Shown piece by piece: positions 26,393 to 33,583 of a stretch of 56,177 nucleotides of DNA. Both the position numbers and the translations under genes were made by a program. The stretch's first letter is position 1; each line of letters starts with the position of its first letter. This DNA comes from an uncultured Lachnospiraceae bacterium (GTDB taxonomy: Bacteria; Bacillota; Clostridia; Lachnospirales; Lachnospiraceae): positions 1 to 56,177 of the forward strand of contig CAJTVT010000015.1 of assembly GCA_910580015.1 (NCBI GenBank). Reading direction: 5' to 3'. The notes beneath the pieces are model-generated. The model did no database searches, was not told the DNA's origin, and was given only the letters and a program-made list of their open reading frames with translations.

Positions 26393-26424
26393 ACAGCGAA
26401 TATTAATGATTTAATATTTGCTGT
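26393..26424 (+). other. Leader hairpin
   Basis: ACAGC-x-AATATTA pairs with TAATATT-x-GCTGT, so an interrupted 12-bp stem forms with a small loop. It lies just downstream of the promoter and has no T-run, so it is more likely a transcript-stabilising or regulatory structure than a terminator. Confidence 0.5.
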
Positions 26425-26444
26425 ATTCGTGTATTAGACATTAG

Positions 26445-26565
26445 GATTAGGGTGTCAAAAGCACTTTTGGTGCTACGCTCATACCATATATTGCCGTTGC
26501 AAATCAATTTGCACATTAATATATGGTATAGAGCGGGTGCAGCGCACCCTTTTGACACTCGAATC
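26445..26565 (+). mobile_element. MITE-like palindromic element, copy 1
   Basis: About 121 bp with inverted ends (GATTAGGGTGTCAAAAG and CTTTTGACACTCGAATC). It is flanked on both sides by ACATTAG (26438-26444 and 26566-26572), which looks like a 7-bp target duplication. Inside are a long arm pair CCATATATT/AATATATGG, a central TGCAAAT/ATTTGCA hairpin, and GGGTGC-AGC-GCACCC followed by four Ts. A second copy at 28489-28610 differs at about 10 of 119 positions. It contains no ORF. Confidence 0.72.
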
Positions 26566-26582
26566 ACATTAGGAGAGAAATT

Positions 26583-27647
26583 ATGGTTGCGCTTGCATGG
26601 TGTTTTCTGCTGTTACTTCTTTTGGGGATCGAATGGGGCATATTTGGCGTCTTGGCCTGTAAACTTTTTCGATTGGAACTGAAAAGCTATGAGACAGGGA
26701 TCGTTGGATTTTTTGTGTATTTTGGATTATTTCAGGTGGTAGCATTGCCTCTTATCTTAATACAGAGACCTTTTCATGAGCTAGTGTGGCTTTGGTTGGT
26801 AGCCCTTGGAATTGTAAATTTATTTGTGCTTTTCACAGCGAGAGGGCTTTTTGGGACATTGGTGCGGAACATCCTTGCGGGATTGTGGAGGATCAAAGGG
26901 CTCTTGTTTGCAGTCGTATTTCTTTTGGTATTGTTTGTCTGTTGGTTCCAAGGGACGCAACAATATATGGGCTGGGATACCACCTATTATATAGGAACGA
27001 TAGATACGACAGTATATACAGATTCTATGTATCAGTATAATGGGGCTTCTGGTGTGGCGGAACAAGTGTTGGATTTAAGATATGCCCTGTCAGCTTTTTA
27101 TATGCATTCTGCTGTTTTATGTAAACTAACGGCCGTAAGCGGCGTAATGGTACAGAAATATGTCTTAGGAACTGTTTGTATTTTGATACATGGATTGATT
27201 TTGTTTGCAATGGGAAGACGCCTGTTTCCTGATTCAGAGCGCAAAGCGCTGGTTTTGATAGGTCTGGTGTTTGTGATGCATTTGGGATTTCAAACCATGT
27301 ATTCTGTCTCTGATTTTTTGGTAATTCGCGGCTATGAAGCCAAAGGATTCTGTGCAAATGTGATTATTCCAGCCGTATTTTATGCTGCTCTTCGTATTTG
27401 GGAACAATCTCAGAATCGGGAAGCCTGGGCTATAATGTTTGTTGTGTGTTTTTCCAGTGTTCCCGTGTCTATGTCCTCACTTCTGATTGTTCCAGCGATG
27501 GTTGTAATTGTGTCGATGGCAGAGTCAATGGCAAGAAAATCTTGGACAATCCTTGGGAGAGGAATTTGTTGTGCGGTGCCAAACAGCATTTATTTACTAG
27601 TGTATTTTCTGTATACTCGCGGATTAGAGATTTTCATTCATCAATAA
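26583..27647 (+). CDS. Polytopic membrane protein, N-terminal part of an apparently split gene
   Basis: 354 residues with about nine membrane helices and an extracytoplasmic QYMGWDTTYYIGTIDTTVY motif that resembles acidic loop motifs of GT-C-like proteins. It ends abruptly in a hydrophobic helix region. The next gene starts 35 bp later in another frame, with the remaining helices and a soluble domain. Together they total about 618 residues, close to the 595-residue protein at 18813. It could be a frameshifted gene or a true two-gene system. The family may be DUF6077; I am not certain. Confidence 0.6.
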   Translation: MVALAWCFLLLLLLGIEWGIFGVLACKLFRLELKSYETGIVGFFVYFGLFQVVALPLILIQRPFHELVWLWLVALGIVNLFVLFTARGLFGTLVRNILAGLWRIKGLLFAVVFLLVLFVCWFQGTQQYMGWDTTYYIGTIDTTVYTDSMYQYNGASGVAEQVLDLRYALSAFYMHSAVLCKLTAVSGVMVQKYVLGTVCILIHGLILFAMGRRLFPDSERKALVLIGLVFVMHLGFQTMYSVSDFLVIRGYEAKGFCANVIIPAVFYAALRIWEQSQNREAWAIMFVVCFSSVPVSMSSLLIVPAMVVIVSMAESMARKSWTILGRGICCAVPNSIYLLVYFLYTRGLEIFIHQ

Positions 27648-27682
27648 ATAAGAACGGAAGAGTTTAAGACAGAGGAAATGAT

Positions 27683-28477
27683 ATGTACAATGTAGAAGGT
27701 ATTTTGCAGACATTTCAGGTTTATGGGGGGGTCACATCGTTCTTAGCGCTCTTTCTTGCCAGTGTAATTTATGGATTTTGTCATGGCAGGGAGGAGGAAC
27801 GGAAACGATTTTTCTTTCTTTTTGTATTGAGTTTTTTATTTGTGTTTAATGACTTATCCATGAATCTTGTGGGAAAGGTGGTTGGGACTGCCACATATTA
27901 CCGTTTTCTCTGGGCAATTCCCGTTTTGCCAGTGATTGCCTGGGCGGGAACGAAGGCAATTACAGAGAGAGAAAAGCGTTGGGAACAGGCTTTGGTCCTG
28001 GTGTTAGTATTCTGCCTTTTTTGGGGCGGGAAAAACAGCTTTGTCACAGAGGGAACGATACGGATTCCAGAGAATGTTTCCAATGTGCCCAAAGAGGTGA
28101 TTCAGGTTTGCAGAATTATTAATGAAGATAAAACCATGGAGCGCCCAGTTGTCATATTTGATCGTGACTGCCAAATGTGGTCGAGATTTTGTGCACCTGA
28201 TTTGGTGTGGGGAATCAGTCGGGACGCTTATCAGTATCACAATGATCCAGAAGGGTATGAGAATGCCAAAAAATATAAATGGGAGAAAGCTATGATCCAT
28301 GCTGTGAATTTTGGCATGAAGGATGAACAGGAGATGCTGACTAAGGCCTTGGAGAAGAAGAAGGTGGATTATATTGTAACAATGTCGGCTTATCAGATGG
28401 ACGCATATCTGGATCAGGCTGGTTATTCCCTGGTAGATATGACAGCAGAGAGAAGTGTGTATGCAAGAAAAGAGTGA
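27683..28477 (+). CDS. Membrane protein, C-terminal part of the apparently split gene
   Basis: 264 residues. Three or four helices (about residues 14-35, 45-65, 75-90 and 102-118) precede a soluble C-terminal domain of about 130 residues (from NVPKEVIQVCRIINEDK). The domain resembles the C-terminal globular parts of large glycan-locus membrane proteins. A GAGG site 7 nt upstream could drive separate translation. In its frame an in-frame stop at 27665-27667 blocks read-through from upstream, so joining it to the preceding ORF needs a frameshift and removal of that stop. Confidence 0.58.
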   Translation: MYNVEGILQTFQVYGGVTSFLALFLASVIYGFCHGREEERKRFFFLFVLSFLFVFNDLSMNLVGKVVGTATYYRFLWAIPVLPVIAWAGTKAITEREKRWEQALVLVLVFCLFWGGKNSFVTEGTIRIPENVSNVPKEVIQVCRIINEDKTMERPVVIFDRDCQMWSRFCAPDLVWGISRDAYQYHNDPEGYENAKKYKWEKAMIHAVNFGMKDEQEMLTKALEKKKVDYIVTMSAYQMDAYLDQAGYSLVDMTAERSVYARKE

Positions 28478-28488
28478 TGTGTCATAAA

Positions 28489-28610
28489 GATTAGGGTGTC
28501 AAAAGCACCTTTGGTGCTACGCTCATCCCATATGTTGCTATTGCAAATCAATTTGCACATCAATATATGGGATAGAGCGGGTGCAGTGCACCCTTTTGAC
28601 ACCCTAATTC
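28489..28610 (+). mobile_element. MITE-like palindromic element, copy 2
   Basis: About 122 bp in the same orientation as copy 1, with ends GATTAGGGTGTCAAAAG and CTTTTGACACCCTAATTC. CATAAA flanks it directly on both sides (28483-28488 and 28611-28616), a likely 6-bp target duplication. In the inner arms an A-T pair of copy 1 (ATACC/GGTAT) is replaced by C-G (ATCCC/GGGAT). This paired change supports a conserved fold. Confidence 0.74.
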
Positions 28611-28647
28611 CATAAAATAAAAAACTGAGGTGTTTGGAGGTTGATCC

Positions 28648-29526
28648 ATGAAAGGTATTATTTTAGCCGGAGGTTCCGGTACAAGATTGTATCCATTGAC
28701 GAAAGCGATTTCAAAGCAGATTATGCCAGTATATGATAAACCCATGATTTATTATCCCTTGTCCACTTTGATGCTGGCAGGAATTCAAGAGGTTTTGATT
28801 ATTTCCACTCCAAGAGATCTTCCAGTTTTTCAGGACTTATTGGAAGACGGAAGTCAGCTTGGTATGCGTTTTGCCTACGCTGAGCAAAAGGAACCGAGAG
28901 GACTTGCAGATGCATTTATTATCGGAGAAGAATTTATTGGATCGGAGGCAGTGGCGTTGGTGCTGGGAGACAATATTTTCTATGGACAAAGTTTTTCCAG
29001 GGTGTTGAAACAGGTAGCAGCAAGAACGGACAGCCAGCCAGGTGCCACGATATTTGGCTATTATGTCAGAGATCCAAGAGAGTATGGTGTGGTGGAGTTT
29101 GATTCGGATGGGATGGCAGTTTCCATTGAGGAGAAGCCAGAACATCCCAGATCCAATTATGCAGTGCCAGGTTTGTATTTTTACGATAATGATGTGGTGG
29201 AGATTGCCAAAAATGTCAAGCCTTCTGTCAGAGGAGAGATAGAAATTACCAGTGTCAATAATGAATACCTAAAGCGAGGGAATCTAAAGGTTGAAACTTT
29301 AGGAAGGGGATTTGCCTGGTTAGATACGGGAAACCATGATATGCTTTTGGCAGCAGCAGATTTTGTATCTGCCTTTCAAAAACGCCAGGGATTATATATT
29401 TCTTGTATAGAAGAAATTGCCTATAAGAGTGGTTTTATCAATAAAGAGCAGTTGAAAAAGTTGGCAGAACCGTTGATGAAGACAGAATATGGACAATATT
29501 TGATGGAGATTGTAGAAGGTTTGTAA
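28648..29526 (+). CDS. rmlA: Glucose-1-phosphate thymidylyltransferase RmlA
   Basis: 292 residues; first step of dTDP-L-rhamnose synthesis (glucose-1-P + dTTP to dTDP-glucose). The nucleotidyl-transfer motif is GIILAGGSGTRLYPLTKA, followed by the conserved KQIMPVYDKPMIYYPLS and LVLGDNIFYG. Length is typical for the homotetrameric bacterial enzyme. A GGAGG site lies upstream. It sits just after MITE copy 2; rmlC follows after a repeat-containing gap. Confidence 0.97.
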   Translation: MKGIILAGGSGTRLYPLTKAISKQIMPVYDKPMIYYPLSTLMLAGIQEVLIISTPRDLPVFQDLLEDGSQLGMRFAYAEQKEPRGLADAFIIGEEFIGSEAVALVLGDNIFYGQSFSRVLKQVAARTDSQPGATIFGYYVRDPREYGVVEFDSDGMAVSIEEKPEHPRSNYAVPGLYFYDNDVVEIAKNVKPSVRGEIEITSVNNEYLKRGNLKVETLGRGFAWLDTGNHDMLLAAADFVSAFQKRQGLYISCIEEIAYKSGFINKEQLKKLAEPLMKTEYGQYLMEIVEGL

Positions 29527-29642
29527 GCAGATAAGAGCATCCAAGTGTAATATATGATCTGTAGAGGAACGAAGAAATGTTTGTATACATCAGACGAAAG
29601 CAGAATAAGAGCTGTTAAGATATGATGAAATGTTTGTATACA
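29519..29642 (+). repeat. Degenerate tandem repeat at the rmlA 3' end
   Basis: The terminal codons and stop of rmlA (GTTTGTAA) begin a unit that recurs, with GTTTGTA at 29519, 29579 and 29632 (spacing 60 and 53). AGCAGATAAGAGC/AGCAGAATAAGAGC and ATATGAT also recur. A 16-bp exact copy (GAAATGTTTGTATACA) lies at 29574-29589 and 29627-29642. A 13-codon mini-ORF occupies 29577-29618. The array fills the rmlA-rmlC gap. Confidence 0.6.
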
Positions 29643-29670
29643 AAGGAGATTTAAAAGGAGATGAAATGGG

Positions 29671-30246
29671 ATGGGAAAGATTAAAGTGACGGATAACTGT
29701 AATGACATTCAGGGACTTAAGGTGGTGGAGCCTACCGTATTTGGAGATCAACGTGGTTATTTTATGGAGACCTATAATTACAATGATTTTAAAGAGGCTG
29801 GTATAGATTGTCAGTTTGTGCAGGACAATCAGTCTGCTTCCAGGAAGGGAGTGCTGCGGGGACTTCATTTTCAGATTAACTATCCTCAGGATAAATTGGT
29901 GCGAGTAGTCAAAGGGGAAGTTTTTGATGTTGCCGTGGATTTGCGGGAAGGGTCAAAGACTTTTGGAAAATGGTTTGGCGTTGTATTATCAGAAGAAAAT
30001 AAAAAACAGTTCTTTATCCCTAAGGGATTTGCACATGGATTCTTAGTTTTATCTGAGTATGCTGAATTTTGTTATAAGGTGACAGATTTTTATCATCCCA
30101 ATGATGAGGGAGGACTCTTGTGGAATGATGAAAAAATAGGCGTAGAATGGCCAATTCCAGAAGGAATGACAGTGGAAGATTTGATTTTGTCTGAAAAAGA
30201 TAGGGTCTGGAGCGGCATTGAGGAATATGTTAGAAGTAAGCAGTAA
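29671..30246 (+). CDS. rmlC: dTDP-4-dehydrorhamnose 3,5-epimerase RmlC
   Basis: 191 residues; third step of dTDP-L-rhamnose synthesis, inverting C3 and C5 of dTDP-4-keto-6-deoxyglucose. The cupin core has GVLRGLHFQ with the catalytic His, then VVKGEVFDVAVDLR and FIPKGFAHGFLVLSE. Length is standard. With rmlA, rmlB and rmlD this completes the dTDP-rhamnose pathway in the window. A strong AAGGAG site precedes the start. Confidence 0.96.
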   Translation: MGKIKVTDNCNDIQGLKVVEPTVFGDQRGYFMETYNYNDFKEAGIDCQFVQDNQSASRKGVLRGLHFQINYPQDKLVRVVKGEVFDVAVDLREGSKTFGKWFGVVLSEENKKQFFIPKGFAHGFLVLSEYAEFCYKVTDFYHPNDEGGLLWNDEKIGVEWPIPEGMTVEDLILSEKDRVWSGIEEYVRSKQ

Positions 30247-30263
30247 GATAGGGAGGTATACTT

Positions 30264-32468
30264 ATGAGAAAGCGAATGTTAGCTTTTTTGCTGACAGCAA
30301 TGATGCTTTTGTCTGAGTTTCCAGTGGAAGCTGCCCAATCAGAATCTGTGCAAGCGCCAGTTCTTGTTGCAGCAGAGGTAGATTCTAACACAGAACAAGA
30401 GCCCGAAGACAAAGAGTCGTCATATGAACATATAATCGAAGAATTTCCAGCTATCTCAGAGGAAGAGCAGGATGAATTTTACGATGTGGAGCTGTCAAGG
30501 GAGCCTGAATCTGAAATGCAACCAGATAGTACGCCCATAGAACCGCCTCCAAGCAATATGGAAGTTCCAGAACTGCCGTTGGAACCAGAAGCGATTGTAG
30601 AGGTTCCCAAAGAAGAGGAAAAGAAAGATAGCGAATCCAAAGAGATGGTCCAGGCCCCGCAGGAGTCTGTCGAATCTAATATACAACAAGAAGACATCTA
30701 TCCCTTGGGTGGATTTCAGCTTCCACAAGAGATAGAAATTTCAAGTAAAACTGCGAATGGGATCAAACTTCCTTTGGAGGACCGTAAAACAGCACAGAAT
30801 GGACAGATTCAGTGGTATTTTACCACTTATGGTTCACAGAAATACGATTCTTCTTGGGATATCTATTCCTCAAATTATATCTATAATCAATTAAATAACA
30901 AGGAACGGAAGTTCTGGAATATGATGGATGAGCTTGGAAGGAAATATTTGACTACCACAGTAGATGCAACTCTGGTGAATTACAGCGATGGCAGTGCATA
31001 TGTTATTGGAGAGATTAATTATGGCACATTGGGATTATCCATCACCCAGGTGCGCAGCCTGTATTTGATGTTTACCTATTCCAATCCACAATATTATTTT
31101 CTTGGCAATGGATATTTGTTTGAGACATATAAGAACACAGTGTATCCCATTATTTACGATGATTTTGTGAAAGGCACCGTAAGAAAGAATAAAACAGCAA
31201 AAGTAAAGACACAGATTGATTCGATGATAAACAAAATTAAAAAAGGTGCCAATGATGTAGAAAAGGCAAGAATTGCCCATGATTTGATCATTGAGAAAGT
31301 ATTGTATGATCCAGGATTTGCCATGGGATCTTCAAGGCCCTTTACACCTTTTCATCAGAGTGCATATAGTGTTTTTTGTGATGATTATACGGTATGTGCT
31401 GGATATACAAAAGCATTTGAGATTTTGATGAATGGTGTGGGAATTGATACATTTGGGATAACAAGCAGTACCCATGCTTGGAATATGATTTGTCTGAATG
31501 ATTCCTGGTATTGTATGGATTTGACTTGGGATGATTTGGACGGAAGATATGGTATGAGTAAGCAGTACACATATTTTGGAGTCAGTGAATCTAGGCTTAT
31601 TGGAGAGCTGGATAGACAAAAAAGCCATGAGAAAGAATCGATGTATCATGGACTCACTCCAAAAAGTAGCAAAGATTTTGGTTCCACTGTCACACAAGTG
31701 GGGGTGGCATATATGCCAAGTGAAGTGTCTGCAACTCCTGTTATCAAACAGAAGAAGACCAAGGATGGCGTTTCTGTCACTCTGAAATCCAATACAGAGG
31801 ATGCAATCATCTATTATACGATAGATGGGAAGGAGCCTTCGGCATCCTTTACTAGAAGTTATCAGTATCAAGGAGCTTTTCAGATTACCGATAATGTGAC
31901 GGTCAAAGCAGTGGCGATATCGGATGGAAAATGGGATAGTGAAATCAGTTCCCAGACGGTCAAGGGCAAGATGTATACGGTGAAATTTGATGCCATGGGA
32001 GGCAAAAAATCTTCTTCTCAGAAAATTTGGCCTGGAGAGCAGTTGAAAAAGCCTTCCGACCCACAGCGTAAAAATTATAAATTTGCAGGATGGTATAAAG
32101 AAAAAAATTATAAGAATAAGTGGAATTTTAAGAATAAGGTAACCAAAAATATAACCATTTATGCAAAGTGGACTAAGGTAAAGGTGGCAGATACCTCCAT
32201 TACAAATGTGAAGAATCTGTCTGGAAGAAAAATACAGGTCAGTGTGAAAAAAATAAGCGGGGCAAAGGGTTATCAGGTCCGCTATTCCACGAATCCGAAT
32301 ATGAAATCTGCCAAAAAGGTTTCGTCAAATGCAACAAAAATCTCGATGAATAAGCTGAAAATTGGAACGTTGTACTATGTGCAGGCCAGAGCTTATACGA
32401 AAGATTCCGCAGGAAATAAAATTTATGGAAGCTGGAGTAAAACGAAGTCGGCTTTCGTCAAGAAATAG
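30264..32468 (+). CDS. Secreted protein with transglutaminase-like, CHB_HEX and B-repeat domains
   Basis: 734 residues. A signal peptide (RMLAFLLTAMMLLSEFPVEA) precedes a long acidic Pro/Glu-rich linker (about residues 30-150). A transglutaminase-like domain follows, with the presumed triad Cys in YTVCAGYTKAF (about 377), His in THAWNM (about 404) and Asp in YCMDLTWDD (about 419). After it come a chitobiase/hexosaminidase C-terminal-type domain (IIYYTIDGKEPS), one InlB-type B-repeat (VKFDAMGG...FAGWYKEK) and a fibronectin-like end. It may cross-link or cleave surface peptides. No sorting signal is seen. Confidence 0.8.
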   Translation: MRKRMLAFLLTAMMLLSEFPVEAAQSESVQAPVLVAAEVDSNTEQEPEDKESSYEHIIEEFPAISEEEQDEFYDVELSREPESEMQPDSTPIEPPPSNMEVPELPLEPEAIVEVPKEEEKKDSESKEMVQAPQESVESNIQQEDIYPLGGFQLPQEIEISSKTANGIKLPLEDRKTAQNGQIQWYFTTYGSQKYDSSWDIYSSNYIYNQLNNKERKFWNMMDELGRKYLTTTVDATLVNYSDGSAYVIGEINYGTLGLSITQVRSLYLMFTYSNPQYYFLGNGYLFETYKNTVYPIIYDDFVKGTVRKNKTAKVKTQIDSMINKIKKGANDVEKARIAHDLIIEKVLYDPGFAMGSSRPFTPFHQSAYSVFCDDYTVCAGYTKAFEILMNGVGIDTFGITSSTHAWNMICLNDSWYCMDLTWDDLDGRYGMSKQYTYFGVSESRLIGELDRQKSHEKESMYHGLTPKSSKDFGSTVTQVGVAYMPSEVSATPVIKQKKTKDGVSVTLKSNTEDAIIYYTIDGKEPSASFTRSYQYQGAFQITDNVTVKAVAISDGKWDSEISSQTVKGKMYTVKFDAMGGKKSSSQKIWPGEQLKKPSDPQRKNYKFAGWYKEKNYKNKWNFKNKVTKNITIYAKWTKVKVADTSITNVKNLSGRKIQVSVKKISGAKGYQVRYSTNPNMKSAKKVSSNATKISMNKLKIGTLYYVQARAYTKDSAGNKIYGSWSKTKSAFVKK

Positions 32469-32470
32469 TT

Positions 32471-32521
32471 CCACGCACAGAACCTCCCCAATCAACGGGA
32501 GGTTCAATGTGTTCTGCGCGG
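32471..32521 (+). other. Intergenic hairpin before the first ABC exporter
   Basis: AACCTCCC pairs with GGGAGGTT across an 8-nt loop, and outer arms CACGCACAGAA and TTCTGCGCG add an imperfect extension. No T-run follows, so it is not a clear terminator. It may stabilise or separate the mRNA of the two functional modules. Confidence 0.45.
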
Positions 32522-32554
32522 GAAATCTCATAAGTAAAGGAAATTAGAATAGAT

Positions 32555-33382
32555 ATGAATGCAAAATCCCAAAATATTATAATAGAAATGATACAGAATA
32601 GAAAACTGATCAAGAGTCTGGCAAAAAATGATTTCAGGACAAAATTTGCGGGATCTTATCTCGGTACAATTTGGGCATTTGTGCAGCCAGTTATCACAAT
32701 CTTGCTTTATTGGTTTGTGTTTGATATGGCGATCGGGGCACGGGCCTCCATCCGGGGAGAGCTTCCGCTTCCCTATGTGTTATGGCTTTCAGCCGGAATC
32801 GTCCCATGGTTTTTCTTTTCTGATTGTATCAGTGCAGGAACGTCTGTTCTTACAGAGTACAATTATCTGGTAAAGAAAGTGGTGTTTAATATTGATATTT
32901 TGCCTGTGGTAAAGGTGTTTTCCTCTATTTTCGTGCATGTTTTTTTTGTGGTGTTTATGTTGGGATTGTTTGTGGTTTATGGTTTTCTTCCAGATCTCTA
33001 TGTGTTGCAGGTTGTCTATTATAGTTTTGGGGCGCTGATTCTTGCTCTGGGACTCAGTTATCTTACCAGCGCGGTATCGGTATTTTTCCCAGATATGCGG
33101 CAGATTGTAAATATAGCGTTGCAGGTTGGAATCTGGGCAACGCCGATTATGTGGAATATCAATGATATGAAAGAAAAGATCCCAGATGCAGCGATGGTGG
33201 TCTTAAAGTGTAATCCACTTTATTATATTGTGCAGGGGTATCGGGAGGCTTTGATCGAAAAAGTGTGGTTCTGGCAAAATCCTGGGATGACGGTGTATTT
33301 CTGGTGTTTTACAGTAATTGTATGTATCTTGGGCGTAACCATATTTAAGCGTCTGAAGATACACTTTGCAGACGTGTTGTAG
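32555..33382 (+). CDS. wzm: ABC-2 polysaccharide exporter permease (Wzm-like)
   Basis: 275 residues with six membrane helices. The N-terminal amphipathic segment includes KNDFRTKFAGSYLGTIWAFVQPV, typical of Wzm/TagG permeases. It exports a finished lipid-linked polymer with the ATPase encoded downstream. Its last eight codons and stop are the start of a 38-bp tandem repeat that fills the 201-bp gap to the ATPase gene, an unusually long gap for this gene pair. Confidence 0.92.
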   Translation: MNAKSQNIIIEMIQNRKLIKSLAKNDFRTKFAGSYLGTIWAFVQPVITILLYWFVFDMAIGARASIRGELPLPYVLWLSAGIVPWFFFSDCISAGTSVLTEYNYLVKKVVFNIDILPVVKVFSSIFVHVFFVVFMLGLFVVYGFLPDLYVLQVVYYSFGALILALGLSYLTSAVSVFFPDMRQIVNIALQVGIWATPIMWNINDMKEKIPDAAMVVLKCNPLYYIVQGYREALIEKVWFWQNPGMTVYFWCFTVIVCILGVTIFKRLKIHFADVL

Positions 33383-33571
33383 AACACACGCACAAGGTAT
33401 ATTTTGTATACATGTTGTAGAAAAGATGCATAAGGTACATTTTACAGACGTGTTGTAGAAAAAATGCATAAGGTACATTTTATAGACGTGTTGTAGAAAA
33501 GATGCATAAGATACATTTTACAGACGTGTTGTAGAAAAGATGCATAAGTACATTTTGCAGATTTATTGTAG
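33356..33571 (+). repeat. 38-bp tandem repeat of mini-ORFs at the wzm 3' end
   Basis: Six units end with GTTGTAG (or ATTGTAG) at 33382, 33420, 33458, 33496, 33534 and 33571, so the period is 38 bp (the last is 37). Unit 1 is the wzm C-terminus KIHFADVL plus stop. Units 3-5 each encode a decapeptide of the form MHKVHFTDVL plus stop (33426-33458, 33464-33496, 33502-33534), and each start lies 5 nt after the preceding stop. The last unit has a 1-bp loss and leads into the wzt ribosome site. There is no unique spacer, so it is not CRISPR. Confidence 0.88.
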
Positions 33572-33583
33572 AAAGGCAAGCAT

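Noticed and set aside
27398..27667. An 89-codon ORF in another frame near the end of the 26583 gene
   Set aside because: It lies within the membrane-protein gene, has no family features, and is relevant only as the frame that continues into the second half after a stop.
32471..32521. Intrinsic terminator after the transglutaminase-like gene
   Set aside because: The stem is good but no T-run follows; listed only as a hairpin.
33383..33571. Regular 38-bp direct repeats that look like a CRISPR array
   Set aside because: The repeats are contiguous with no unique spacers, they continue the end of wzm, and no cas gene is near.
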